DNA of 64,000 nucleotides, from assembly GCA_965233625.1 (NCBI GenBank), contig OZ247499.1, positions 1,178,001 to 1,242,000 on the forward strand. The letters run 5' to 3'. Of the stretch, positions 9,145-17,454 are shown piece by piece. This DNA comes from G965233625 sp965233625. GTDB taxonomy: Bacteria; Planctomycetota; Planctomycetia; Pirellulales; Pirellulaceae. Made by a program: the position numbers and the translations under genes. The notes below the pieces were generated by a model. The model saw only the letters and a program-made list of their open reading frames with translations, was not told where the DNA came from and searched no databases. Positions within the stretch are counted from its first letter, which is position 1; each line of letters starts with the position of its first letter.

Positions 9145-9848
9145 TGCTCAGTTGCCCGTCTTCGGCGAGGCCCGCGCCGCGGTCCTGCCCGCCGTGTGTC
9201 GAGCTTCGGGTCTTCGGGCGTGGCGCCGATGACTACATCAAAATGAACGGCAAGTTCGCCTATCTTCGATCCGGGAACAGGTTTGTAATCGCAGATCAGC
9301 AGATCGCGGAGCTTGCTATCGTTGATGGTGCTTAGCGGGCGGTCGGTCTTATTGCGGGTCTCACCCTTGGTGTAAATCTGCGTGGTTAACATCCGCTTGC
9401 CGCCCTGCTTGACGGCAAGATGAATATGCGGCGTACGCGGGCCGTACTGCACAGGCTTGATAGTGCGGAAGTAGTATTCACCTTTACTGCCCGTCATGAA
9501 TCTGCCGAAACCCTGGAAGTTGGTATCGAGATTCTTATGGTCAGGATCTTCAGTGTGAATGTAGATGCCTTTGTTGTCGACCTGCCAGATTTCTACAACG
9601 GCGTTGCGAACGGGCTCTCCGGATTTGCTGAACACGCGTCCTGTCAGGTGCGTGATTGTACCGACGGCAGGGGTGATCGAGTCGTTGATAAGCAGCAGAT
9701 CGTTATCTGTGTCGAGCGGCAGTTTATTGGGATAGAAAGGTCCTTCCGTCTGTCGCGGTGTCTGCAGCATGTCAGCAAACAATCCGCTGGTAGAAAAGGC
9801 GGCTGCGGTAAATGCGGCCTGTTGTATAGCCTGGCGACGGTTGATCAT
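9141..9848 (-). CDS. Secreted intradiol ring-cleavage dioxygenase
   Basis: 235 residues. The N-terminus (MINRRQAIQQAAFTAAAF) looks like a twin-arginine-type export signal. The family landmark QTEGPFYP is at 33-40. The iron ligands expected for catechol/protocatechuate 3,4-dioxygenases can be placed as Tyr96 (GIY), Tyr135 (KPVQY), His141 and His143 (PHIHLAV). Such enzymes open catechol-type rings between the two hydroxyls using Fe(III) and O2. An exported version suggests attack on aromatic material outside the cytoplasm. The C-terminus is an Arg-rich tail (GPRRGPRRRRATEQ). The gene is downstream of a DUF1501 gene and its stop codon overlaps the start of the decayed adaptor gene, so it is part of the sigma/FecR/PSCyt operon. 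Confidence 0.92.
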   Translation of the reverse strand: MINRRQAIQQAAFTAAAFSTSGLFADMLQTPRQTEGPFYPNKLPLDTDNDLLLINDSITPAVGTITHLTGRVFSKSGEPVRNAVVEIWQVDNKGIYIHTEDPDHKNLDTNFQGFGRFMTGSKGEYYFRTIKPVQYGPRTPHIHLAVKQGGKRMLTTQIYTKGETRNKTDRPLSTINDSKLRDLLICDYKPVPGSKIGELAVHFDVVIGATPEDPKLDTRRAGPRRGPRRRRATEQ

Positions 9849-9886
9849 GGCAGAACTCCTATCCTTTGAGATTTTTCTGATCGAAT

Positions 9887-11293
9887 TTAGAGAAGGATAT
9901 CGCTGGCTACGTTTCCAGCGACATCGGTAAGCCGGAAATCGCGGCCGGCATGGCGATAAGTCAGTTTCGTGTGGTCCAGACCCAATAGATGCAGGATCGT
10001 GGCATGCCAGTCATGTGTGTGCATCTTGCCTTCGACGGCCTGGTATCCGTAATCATCGGTGGCGCCATAGCTGAAGCCGGGTTTCACGCCGCCTCCCGCC
10101 ATGAAGGTGGTGTATCCTTTGTTGTTGTGACCGCGGCCGTTTCCATTTTCGCCGTGTGGTGTCCGGCCAAATTCTCCGCCCCAGATGACAAGCGTATCTT
10201 TCAATAGATCACGCTGTTTCAGGTCAGCGATCAGGGCGGCTACGGGCTGATCCACCTGACGGCATTGCGTTTCGAGGCCGGCTTTGATGTCGTTGTGGTG
10301 ATCCCAGCTTCCGTTGGACAGTTCGACGAAACGGACGCCAGCTTCGATCATCCGCCGCGCCAGCAGACATTGCGTACCGAAGTCGCGGGTTTCAGCATTG
10401 CCCGTGCCGTACATTTCGTGTGTCTGGCGAGATTCCTTCGAAAGATCGACCAGTGCGGGCATTGTCGATTGCATGCGGTAGGCCAGTTCGGCAGATTGAA
10501 TCATGCCTTCCACCTGGGGCTGATGGCCGTCTTTACGCAGTTTGGCCCGGTTGAGCTGTTGCAGAAAATCAAGCTGCGCGCGCTGCGTTCTGCTATTCAG
10601 CACCGGGTTGCTGATGTTAGGCACGGCCGACGGTTCGCTCTGCGCGGCAGCTTGCGGCCGTGGTCTTCCAGGCCCGCGTCTTGCGCTGCTGATGCCCGTG
10701 TTAACCTTTGTTCCACGGTAGATGGCGGGAAGGAACGCGTTGCCAAGGTGAACATTATTTCCGCCGCCCATGGCGACAAAACCAGGTAGGTCAGTGTTGC
10801 TTGTGCCCAGCCCGTAAAGCGACCACGCACCTAAGGATGGGCGTACAAACTGCGATGTTCCCGTATGTGCAGCCATGCTTGCCTGCGCATGGTTGGGTTG
10901 CTCGCAATGCATGCCACGTAACAGGCAAAGCTCATCCGCCTGGCGGCTGAGATGGGGAAAGAGCCCGGAAATCCAAAGCCCACTGTCGCCGTGCTGCTTG
11001 AACTTCGAGAGCGGCGCCATCAGTTTACGAGGGCGGTCGCCGATGCCGGCTTTACCGCTGTCGGCAACAAGCTTGGGCTTGTAGTCGAAGGTATCGACGT
11101 GCGAGGGAGCCCCCGACATGAACAGCATAATCACACGTTTCGCGCGCGGTGCGAAGTGAGTCCTACGCGGCGACAGCGGATTTACATTATCCGCCGCCAG
11201 CGACTCACCCGTCGCCAGCGCCGCAAAGGCCAGCGATCCTAGCCCGCTGGCAAAGCAACGTAGAGCGTCGCGGCGGTTTGGCTGGTTAGACAT
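9887..11293 (-). CDS. DUF1501 family exported protein
   Basis: 468 residues from the ATG at 11293. I prefer this start to the upstream ATG at 11305 because a GGAG lies six bases before it. The N-terminus (NQPNRRDALRCFASGLGSLA) is a Tat-like signal. Family landmarks are MLFMSGAPSHVDTFDYKPKL near the N-terminus and VIWGGEFGRTPHGENGNGRG plus GHNNKGYTTFMAGGGVKPGF near the C-terminus. DUF1501 proteins belong to the alkaline-phosphatase/sulfatase-like fold; their activity is not established. In planctomycetes the gene almost always follows a DUF1549/DUF1553 cytochrome-like gene, as it does here, which suggests the two exported proteins act together. Confidence 0.93.
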   Translation of the reverse strand: MSNQPNRRDALRCFASGLGSLAFAALATGESLAADNVNPLSPRRTHFAPRAKRVIMLFMSGAPSHVDTFDYKPKLVADSGKAGIGDRPRKLMAPLSKFKQHGDSGLWISGLFPHLSRQADELCLLRGMHCEQPNHAQASMAAHTGTSQFVRPSLGAWSLYGLGTSNTDLPGFVAMGGGNNVHLGNAFLPAIYRGTKVNTGISSARRGPGRPRPQAAAQSEPSAVPNISNPVLNSRTQRAQLDFLQQLNRAKLRKDGHQPQVEGMIQSAELAYRMQSTMPALVDLSKESRQTHEMYGTGNAETRDFGTQCLLARRMIEAGVRFVELSNGSWDHHNDIKAGLETQCRQVDQPVAALIADLKQRDLLKDTLVIWGGEFGRTPHGENGNGRGHNNKGYTTFMAGGGVKPGFSYGATDDYGYQAVEGKMHTHDWHATILHLLGLDHTKLTYRHAGRDFRLTDVAGNVASDILL

Positions 11294-11299
11294 GATGTT

Positions 11300-11303
11300 C
11301 TCC
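11300..11303 (-). promoter_or_regulatory. Shine-Dalgarno GGAG deciding the DUF1501 start
   Basis: On the minus strand GGAG is followed after six bases by the ATG at 11293-11291. This favours the second of two in-frame ATGs. Confidence 0.5.
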
Positions 11304-11382
11304 ATGGAATGTACTTGAGCGATCTTGTATCTGGTTCACGCCGTCTGGCATGTGCGAGACACGCGTATTTTTCGATGATTCC

Positions 11383-13974
11383 TTAGTCGAGAATCCGGTG
11401 CTCAGCGCTGAGCATGAGAGCCTGGCAGAGTAGGTCCAGCGGCTCCGTAGCTGGCTGGCTGCGAGGCGCCGCACCACCGGGCCGCCCGGCGCCGGGTCGC
11501 ATTCCACCCGGGCGGGCCGCGCCGGGTCTACCGCCCGGACGCGCGCCGGGTCTTCCGCCTGGACGCGCGCCGGGCCGCATGCCCGGTCTGCCACGCAGCG
11601 GCTTGCGTGATGCTGTGGCGCCAGCCCGGTCAGCCGGCAGCATCGTCGCCATGCTATTGAGGAACGCCAGGCTTGCGCGGACTTCCGCCGGTGTGGCCTG
11701 GCGGCCATATACCAGCAAAAACGCCTGCCGGACCTGTTCGTCTCTGGACGACGAAATTGACTTCAGACGCCCGGCCATTGCACGTGCCTGGCGCAATACG
11801 AATTCATTGTTCAACAGGTACAATGACTGCGTCGCGACAATGGATTCATCGCGCCCGGCGCTGGTCTGGTTGGCGTCTGGGAAGTCAAACAGATTTAATG
11901 ATTCCGGGATCGCATTGCGGACTACCGGTAGATACACCGAGCGATGGTTATTAATTCGCGCGAATGAATTCTCGTTGATCTCGCGACCGAATCGCCCGTT
12001 GCCAAGCTCGCCAATCTCGGACCCAGTGGGCGCTTTAAGCGTGAGTTCACCGCTGATCGCCAGCATTGAATCGCGCAGAGCTTCCGCATCTAGCTGCCGC
12101 GGACTAACGCGCCAGTGCAGACGGTTGCCGGGATCAACCTCGGCGTTCCGCTCGATATATTGCGAAGACCGCTGGTAGGCGTCAGACAGCACAATTTCGC
12201 GGATCAGCGCTTTGACCGACCATCCGTACTCCATAAACTGTACCGCCAGGTAGTCGAGCAGCGGCGCATTCTCTGGCTTCAGACCGGCGGCGCCCCAGTT
12301 GTTGGGTGTGGCCACAAGCGGGTCGCCAAGCAAATGCGACCAGATACGGTTGACCATCACGCGCGCCGTCAGCGGATTACGTGGCGATGTGATCCACTCA
12401 GCCAGCTCGCGCCGGCCGGTGCTGCCGGCGGGAATCGAATTCGTTTCCGCCGTGCTCAGCACTTGAAGAAAACCGCGGTCCACAGCCTGTGCCGGCCGCA
12501 GAATATCGCCGCCCAGATAGATGGTTGCATCAACTGGTTTTTTCGCCAGCACCCCCATGCCGAAGGTTTTCTTCGTTCCATCGGGATTGATCGTCGTAAG
12601 CAGGCCCTGCAGTTTTGCGACACGGTTGCGGTACTGGACGAATTTTCGCATCTCATTCACACCCGTCCGCCGCGCCTCAGCGCGGTCTTTTCGCATCTGC
12701 GATTGGATGTCGCGGATCTGCGCTTCGATCTGTGCAATCGACAACTGATTTTCAGGGTCGGCTTTGTCTTTGACGGGTAGTTCAATCAGTTCTGCGGGGC
12801 GATGGTTCTGCTGGCCCCAGACGGTTCCGTACCGCGTGTCTGTGCTAAGGAATATCCCCGCCAGCGCGTAATAGTCGTTCGCGGGTATCGCGTCGTACTT
12901 GTGGTCATGGCAACGGGCGCACGCTACCGTGAGGCCAAGCGTTACCTGCGAAACCGTATTGATCTGCTCGTCGATCATATCCATCAGAAACTTCTTCGGG
13001 TTTCGTTCGTCCTGCCGCTTCATGCCGACGGCGAGAAAGCCCGTGGCTATCAGATTCTTCTGCCGCTCTGCAGCGTTGCGGGCGGGCAGCAGATCCCCGG
13101 CAAGCTGTTCGGTAAGAAACTGGTTGTACGGCGTGTCGCGATTGAACGAATCGATAACGTAGTCGCGGTACCGCCAGGCGTGCGGGTACGTCACATTGAC
13201 GGCGCCCGAAGATTCGGCGTACCGCGCCAGGTCGAGCCAGTGCCGGCCCCAGCGTTCGCCAAACTGCGGCCGCGCGAGCAACTGATTTACCTTCGACTGC
13301 ACCGCTCTGCCGGGGTCTCTGCGCCAGGCGGCTTCGAACTGCCTGACTTCAGCGGGCGTGGCCGGCAGACCGTTCAAATCGAAGTGTAACCGCCGTAAAA
13401 GTGTAAGCGGCTCTGCTGGCGGTGCGGGTTTCAGGCCCGCCTGTTTTAGCTGCGATACGACAAGTGCATCGATACCGGCAATGGCCGGTTTTACAGGCGA
13501 CTGAAACGCCCAATGGTTTTTCGCCGACTCGATATCATTTGCCGTAATCTTTGAATTGAACTGCACCTTCTTCCGCACGCGAGGGTCAGGCGCCCCCATT
13601 TCGATCCACTTTTTGAAATGGGCGATCACATCGGCCGGCATCTTCTGACTAGGCGGCATCTCCAGCCCGGACCAGGTAATAGCTTCCCAGATCAGACTTT
13701 TGTCAGGATTGCCGGGCGTGACCGACGGACCGCTGTCGCCGCCTTGCAGCATCGCCTCGCGCGTGTCGAGCAGCAAGCCGCTGCGCGCCGTGCCTTCTTT
13801 GACTGAGTGACATTCATAGCAGTACTTGGCGAGTGCAGGGCGGATGTGAGTTTCGAAGAATCGGGTCTGCTCTTGCGTAAGCTTTGGCTCTTCCGCCAGG
13901 ACTGTGGAGAGCTGTGCTGTAATCAGAACGCCGGTTGCAACAACCAGTAGCAGCGATTTTTGCAAGTAACGCAT
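11383..13974 (-). CDS. PSCyt1-DUF1549-DUF1553 planctomycete cytochrome-type protein
   Basis: 863 residues from the ATG at 13974, chosen because AAGG lies seven bases upstream; an in-frame upstream start at 13998 has no such signal. A signal peptide (MRYLQKSLLLVVATGVL) leads to a cytochrome c-like domain with CYECH at 52-56 and a downstream MPP. Next is DUF1549 (RLHFDLNGLPATPAEVRQF; RWGRHWLDLARYAES) with a second heme-type motif CARCH followed by DHK. DUF1553 follows (RNPLTARVMVNRIWSHLLGD). Close to the end an Arg-Pro-Gly repeat of about 50 residues is inserted before the normal ending SAEHRILD. Predicted to be exported and to bind heme; the reaction is unknown. It precedes the DUF1501 gene in the same operon. 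Confidence 0.93.
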   Translation of the reverse strand: MRYLQKSLLLVVATGVLITAQLSTVLAEEPKLTQEQTRFFETHIRPALAKYCYECHSVKEGTARSGLLLDTREAMLQGGDSGPSVTPGNPDKSLIWEAITWSGLEMPPSQKMPADVIAHFKKWIEMGAPDPRVRKKVQFNSKITANDIESAKNHWAFQSPVKPAIAGIDALVVSQLKQAGLKPAPPAEPLTLLRRLHFDLNGLPATPAEVRQFEAAWRRDPGRAVQSKVNQLLARPQFGERWGRHWLDLARYAESSGAVNVTYPHAWRYRDYVIDSFNRDTPYNQFLTEQLAGDLLPARNAAERQKNLIATGFLAVGMKRQDERNPKKFLMDMIDEQINTVSQVTLGLTVACARCHDHKYDAIPANDYYALAGIFLSTDTRYGTVWGQQNHRPAELIELPVKDKADPENQLSIAQIEAQIRDIQSQMRKDRAEARRTGVNEMRKFVQYRNRVAKLQGLLTTINPDGTKKTFGMGVLAKKPVDATIYLGGDILRPAQAVDRGFLQVLSTAETNSIPAGSTGRRELAEWITSPRNPLTARVMVNRIWSHLLGDPLVATPNNWGAAGLKPENAPLLDYLAVQFMEYGWSVKALIREIVLSDAYQRSSQYIERNAEVDPGNRLHWRVSPRQLDAEALRDSMLAISGELTLKAPTGSEIGELGNGRFGREINENSFARINNHRSVYLPVVRNAIPESLNLFDFPDANQTSAGRDESIVATQSLYLLNNEFVLRQARAMAGRLKSISSSRDEQVRQAFLLVYGRQATPAEVRASLAFLNSMATMLPADRAGATASRKPLRGRPGMRPGARPGGRPGARPGGRPGAARPGGMRPGAGRPGGAAPRSQPATEPLDLLCQALMLSAEHRILD
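11470..11620 (-). repeat. In-frame RPG tandem repeat inside the PSCyt gene
   Basis: GC-rich imperfect tandem repeats code for alternating RPGG and RPGA units (for example GARPGGRPGARPGGRPG). The repeat sits in the linker just before the last 25 residues of the DUF1553 part. It keeps the reading frame. It is not a CRISPR array: units are short, contiguous and coding. Confidence 0.8.
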
Positions 13975-13981
13975 ATTGAAA

Positions 13982-13985
13982 CCTT
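13982..13985 (-). promoter_or_regulatory. Shine-Dalgarno AAGG deciding the PSCyt start
   Basis: AAGG within AAAAGG stands seven bases before the ATG at 13974-13972 on the minus strand, supporting this start over the one at 13998. Confidence 0.5.
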
Positions 13986-14001
13986 TTCGTGAAATCACGT
14001 C

Positions 14002-15390
14002 CTATTTGTCCTGCCGGCTGACGCCCGGATGTGATGCGTCGACGATCACTCTTACAAGATCCGATGTCCGCCGCGGCGACGTCAGATCGACATGCACCGT
14101 GCGCCGATCGGGGGACAAAGTGATTACGTCGCTATCAGCTCCGCCTGATAATTCCAGTTGCCGGCGCGGGTGTGCTTCGCCGGCGGCGCGCTCAGAAAAG
14201 AGCCGCGAACTGGCGTGTAGCTCTTCGTGCAGCACCACCAGCCCTAGCACCGGCTTGCTAAAGGTGATGCTCCCCGATATCCGGCTGGCGCGATGAGGCC
14301 GCCGTATTTCCTGGGGATAATAGTGCAGAATAAAACTTCTAACTTCGCGGCCGCTCAAAAGTTCCGCTGGAGATAAGCTTGCCACGCTGCTGACTTCGCC
14401 AGGCTCGCTGATATTCACGCGCAACGGCTTTTCCAGCGTTGTGGCGCCGCCTTCATTCGCGACGAACACGGCAGTATCGCTGCGGATAAAACGCAGTTGC
14501 CGCGGCCACGGCGGCGTAAATTTGAAGACCTCTGACGAGCCAGCAATGCCGGAAGAAACAGGCCAGATTTTTTCGTACGGAGCAGAGCTGAACGCTACCT
14601 CTTCTATCTGCTGGTCGGCCCCGACACGGACTGCTTTCCCTTCGGTCAGCAAGTGCCCTCCGCCAGTGTCATGCGCTGTCACTTCCACTTTGCCGTCAAA
14701 CACGGAGACGTTCGAGATGCCGTTATCACCGATATCGATCCCGAAGGAAGTGCCGTGATCTACCACCGTCGCAAACGGAGTGTTCACCGTGAACCCTTCC
14801 GCCCCTGGCGGCGCCGTTGCGGTAAGCGTTCCCGATCTAAGAACCGTGTTGACCTGAGAAAACAATTCGAATTCCGCTGGCCCTTGCAGGGTGACTTCAA
14901 CCCCGTTATCCAGCATCAACTGGACAAAACCGGCTCTCAGCCGCAGCGTGCGCGTTCCGCAGCGGTCGCCCTCCTCCAAAACGCCCGACTCCCACTCAGC
15001 GCTGGTGGCCTGAACCACGGTGGCGAACGGCTCTGAACGGGCATTCCGGCCAGTCAGCTGGAACGAAATCAAGAGGCAAAGAAGGCAGACCGCCATAGCA
15101 GCGACGCCAGCCATAAATGGCTTATAGTACGACCGGCGCGATACAGGACGTATTGAAGGAACGCTGTCCGCCTGGCGGTCAACACGATCTTCGCTCAGCG
15201 CGCCGCTTAATTCTGCTGAAAGCACGGCGTGAAGATCGACAAACGTAAGATATTCATCGCGTGCTGCCGAGCTTCCGCGCAGCAACCCAGTCAGTTCCTG
15301 CTTCTGTTCGCTCGCGGCCACTCCATCCATGACCGCCGATGCAAGTTCATGTAATCGTCGTTGGTCGTAGTCCGGGCGTGGCTCGTTCAT
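14002..15390 (-). CDS. FecR-like membrane protein, partner of adjacent ECF sigma
   Basis: 462 residues from the ATG at 15390, which overlaps the sigma stop codon (ATGA). The N-terminal cytoplasmic part (about 1-85) has the pattern seen in these sigma partners: LHELASAVMDG, then SAARDEYLTFVDLHAVL. One TM segment lies at about 90-115 (GVAAMAVCLLCLLISFQL). The periplasmic region has a FecR domain: LMLDNGVEVTLQGPAEFELF, FTVNTPFATVVDHGTSFGID, VSVFDGKVEVTA. The C-terminal 180 residues are beta-rich without a named domain. FecR proteins carry signals across the membrane to an ECF sigma; by position this one should control the sigma encoded just upstream. The role as anti-sigma or activator is inferred. 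Confidence 0.87.
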   Translation of the reverse strand: MNEPRPDYDQRRLHELASAVMDGVAASEQKQELTGLLRGSSAARDEYLTFVDLHAVLSAELSGALSEDRVDRQADSVPSIRPVSRRSYYKPFMAGVAAMAVCLLCLLISFQLTGRNARSEPFATVVQATSAEWESGVLEEGDRCGTRTLRLRAGFVQLMLDNGVEVTLQGPAEFELFSQVNTVLRSGTLTATAPPGAEGFTVNTPFATVVDHGTSFGIDIGDNGISNVSVFDGKVEVTAHDTGGGHLLTEGKAVRVGADQQIEEVAFSSAPYEKIWPVSSGIAGSSEVFKFTPPWPRQLRFIRSDTAVFVANEGGATTLEKPLRVNISEPGEVSSVASLSPAELLSGREVRSFILHYYPQEIRRPHRASRISGSITFSKPVLGLVVLHEELHASSRLFSERAAGEAHPRRQLELSGGADSDVITLSPDRRTVHVDLTSPRRTSDLVRVIVDASHPGVSRQDK

Positions 15391-15935
15391 GATGACCCGT
15401 CCATTGCGGTGAGCTTGCCGTTGACACATTCCATTAACCCGGCGCGGATCCGCTGCAACGACTTGTAGAGTGCCGCGGCAGTACGTCCGGCTTCTTGCGC
15501 TACTTCATCGATCGACGCTTGAGCAAAATAGTATTGTTCGATCAGCTTACGGTTTTTCAAAGGCAGACTGGCGATACAATCACGCAACGGCTCGATCCGG
15601 CGATCGAGCCTGGGCGCCATCTCTTCGCGTCGCGCCAACAGTAAAGAAGCAACCTCTTCATCCAGAAACCCGCTCCAGCGGCCTTCCTTGCGCAGAAACT
15701 CTTTTGCCTTATTAGCCGCAAACCGGCACGCCCAGGGAGCGAAGGGCCGCGATGTATCGTATTGATCAATCGCCTTCCACAACGCGACGGCCGTCTCCTG
15801 CACGATCTCCTGCGCATCGGCCCTTTCAGGGACAATTGCCATGACGTAACGCAGGATCTCGCGCTCGCTCTTCAGCAGTAGCCGCAAAAAATCGTCTTGG
15901 TTCAGCCGTTGCACGTTCAAATCGCTCTCTAGCAC
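15387..15935 (-). CDS. ECF sigma factor (planctomycete FecR-associated type)
   Basis: 182 residues. Region sigma2 is seen as LLLKSEREILRYVMAIVPER, then AQEIVQETAVALWKAIDQY and PFAPWACRFAANKAKEFLR. Sigma4 near the C-terminus is LPLKNRKLIEQYYFAQASID followed by EVAQEAGRTAAALYKSLQRI. It directs RNA polymerase to promoters of its own regulon. The best start is the GTG at 15935. It is the first gene of a minus-strand operon and overlaps the FecR-like gene by four bases (ATGA), so the pair is translationally coupled. The family matches the group often annotated as the Rhodopirellula/Verrucomicrobium sigma family. Confidence 0.92.
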   Translation of the reverse strand: MLESDLNVQRLNQDDFLRLLLKSEREILRYVMAIVPERADAQEIVQETAVALWKAIDQYDTSRPFAPWACRFAANKAKEFLRKEGRWSGFLDEEVASLLLARREEMAPRLDRRIEPLRDCIASLPLKNRKLIEQYYFAQASIDEVAQEAGRTAAALYKSLQRIRAGLMECVNGKLTAMDGSS

Positions 15936-16191
15936 TCATAGAAAAGATGCCACTCACAAATACTTTGCGTTCCGAATCCGGATTTGGACACAAATTCTGA
16001 ATTTTTGAGTTTTGCCTCGACTCGACCGTCAAACTTAATCGCTCTCAACAGCCGTGAACAAACGGTTTTCACCCAAATTCCGGCAACCCGTAAAAGTTTC
16101 CCTGTGAGTGGTCTCCAATCTGATCGAAGCTCTCCGAGACTAATGACGAACCGACCGCCTGCATCCTGTGTTCACAAAGCCACGGTCAACT

Positions 16192-17233
16192 CTAGCCGTC
16201 GTTGAATGTGCGGCGGCAGCAGGGGCAGCGATCCTCAAATCCGCGGGCGAGTGATGTGAACGCCGTCGGCTGGGGTAGGCTCAAGATGACGCGGAACGCC
16301 AGTGGTGATCGATGGGCGTAGCGCCGGTAAGTAATCCCGCCAACGGAATGGCCAAGTATCTCGACGGACGATTCTGGCACATGTTCGTCGTAGTACGTCG
16401 CGCATGTCTTGCGAAGGTCCTTGAGGACCCACGGACGTTCCTCGCCAGAATCGATATCGCGTTTCGGCGCTACGGCCGCAAGGTCACAGAGTTGCCGGAA
16501 TCGGATATTGGGCCTGCTACTTCCGCCTAAGAAGACTAACGCATCGGATCTGGCTCTTCCGGCCGGATGCTCTTGAAATGGAGGCGGACAGTGCGGTTCA
16601 TCGGACGCCAGAAGGATTTCTGAGTTTTGACACGTCGTTAGTACAGCCATCCCCAGGGACTGGCTTCCTTCAATTCCCGGTCAGGCGATTGACGCCCCCA
16701 GAAGACGTGCCGCCAGCGGATGGGTTCGTGAAATGGTAAGGTCTGCCACACTGTCCCGGTATCGACGCCGTAGTTGAAGAAGATCACCAACGCAGAACGC
16801 CAGTAGCGGCCGGCTGGCCAAGGCTGTTTCCAGCCCCGTGGTTGCTTCAACCGATGGGTGGCAAAGTAAAGTGCGTTTAGCTCCGCCTTGGTGAGGTAGT
16901 GGCGCCCGGCAACATCCCGTTGGGGTTTCAGCCTGGGGAACTTCGGCAACGCATCAAGCATGTCGTGCTCCCACGCCCACGACAACACAGCCCGCAGGTG
17001 CGAGCGAACCTTGTTGGCCGTGCGCCGGGATTTCCACCATTGCGGGCGCCAGCGTCTTCATGCACCCAATCCAGAAATTCCCGGATCTCCTTTTTCCCAA
17101 GGCCCGTAAGCTGAACGTGCCGGCCCCATCGCTTCCACTTGCGCAGCGTTGTCGCGTATTCTTCCCGGGTGCGTCGGGCTGGGTTGCCGGAGTCTAGGTA
17201 CGATTGAATGACCGATTCAAGAGTCTGCGGCAT
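16192..17233 (-). pseudogene. Tyrosine recombinase/integrase pseudogene (copy 1, longest)
   Basis: Three frames together spell a phage-integrase-type recombinase. The N-terminal core-binding part (YLDSGNPARRTREEYATTLR; LGKKEIREFLDWVHEDAG) breaks at about 17030. The frame then shifts to AVLSWAWEHDMLDALPKFPR and HYLTKAELNALYFATHRL, reaching an in-frame TAA at about 16638. It continues past the stop as RVKTQKSFWRPMNRTVRL, shifts once more, and ends in the catalytic region (DLRKTCATYYDEHVPES; ILGHSVGGITYRRYAH) with Arg, the LGH box and the Tyr nucleophile visible. The tail holds a CPCC pair. The lesions are at least two frameshifts and one stop, so it is inactive. Two further fragments of the same family lie at 23128-23410 and 58615-58877. 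Confidence 0.88.
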
Positions 17234-17454
17234 TGTCGGTTCTCCGACGCCGCCGGTGTCTACTCACGATCCGTTCATACCTGCAGCGTCAGCTGTGCGT
17301 CCTGCCGGTTTGAGGATGGGTACATTATCCACCATAGTTCAACGAGACGCTTGCTGCGCTGAATTCGACAAAGGTCGGCCTCGGACGCGCCCACCTGTGA
17401 ACACCCGCTTCCGCGTCGCAGATTCGTTTCGTAATGGAGTTTCACTTCTGTGAT

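Noticed and set aside
11470..11620. Repeat as a CRISPR array
   Set aside because: Units are contiguous, about 12-30 bases, have no spacers and are in frame with a gene.
16312..16530. Plus-strand frame with the text MFVVVRRACLAKVLEDPRTF, and its cousin at 58698-59108
   Set aside because: Both are antisense readings of the recombinase fragments, which explains why they resemble each other.
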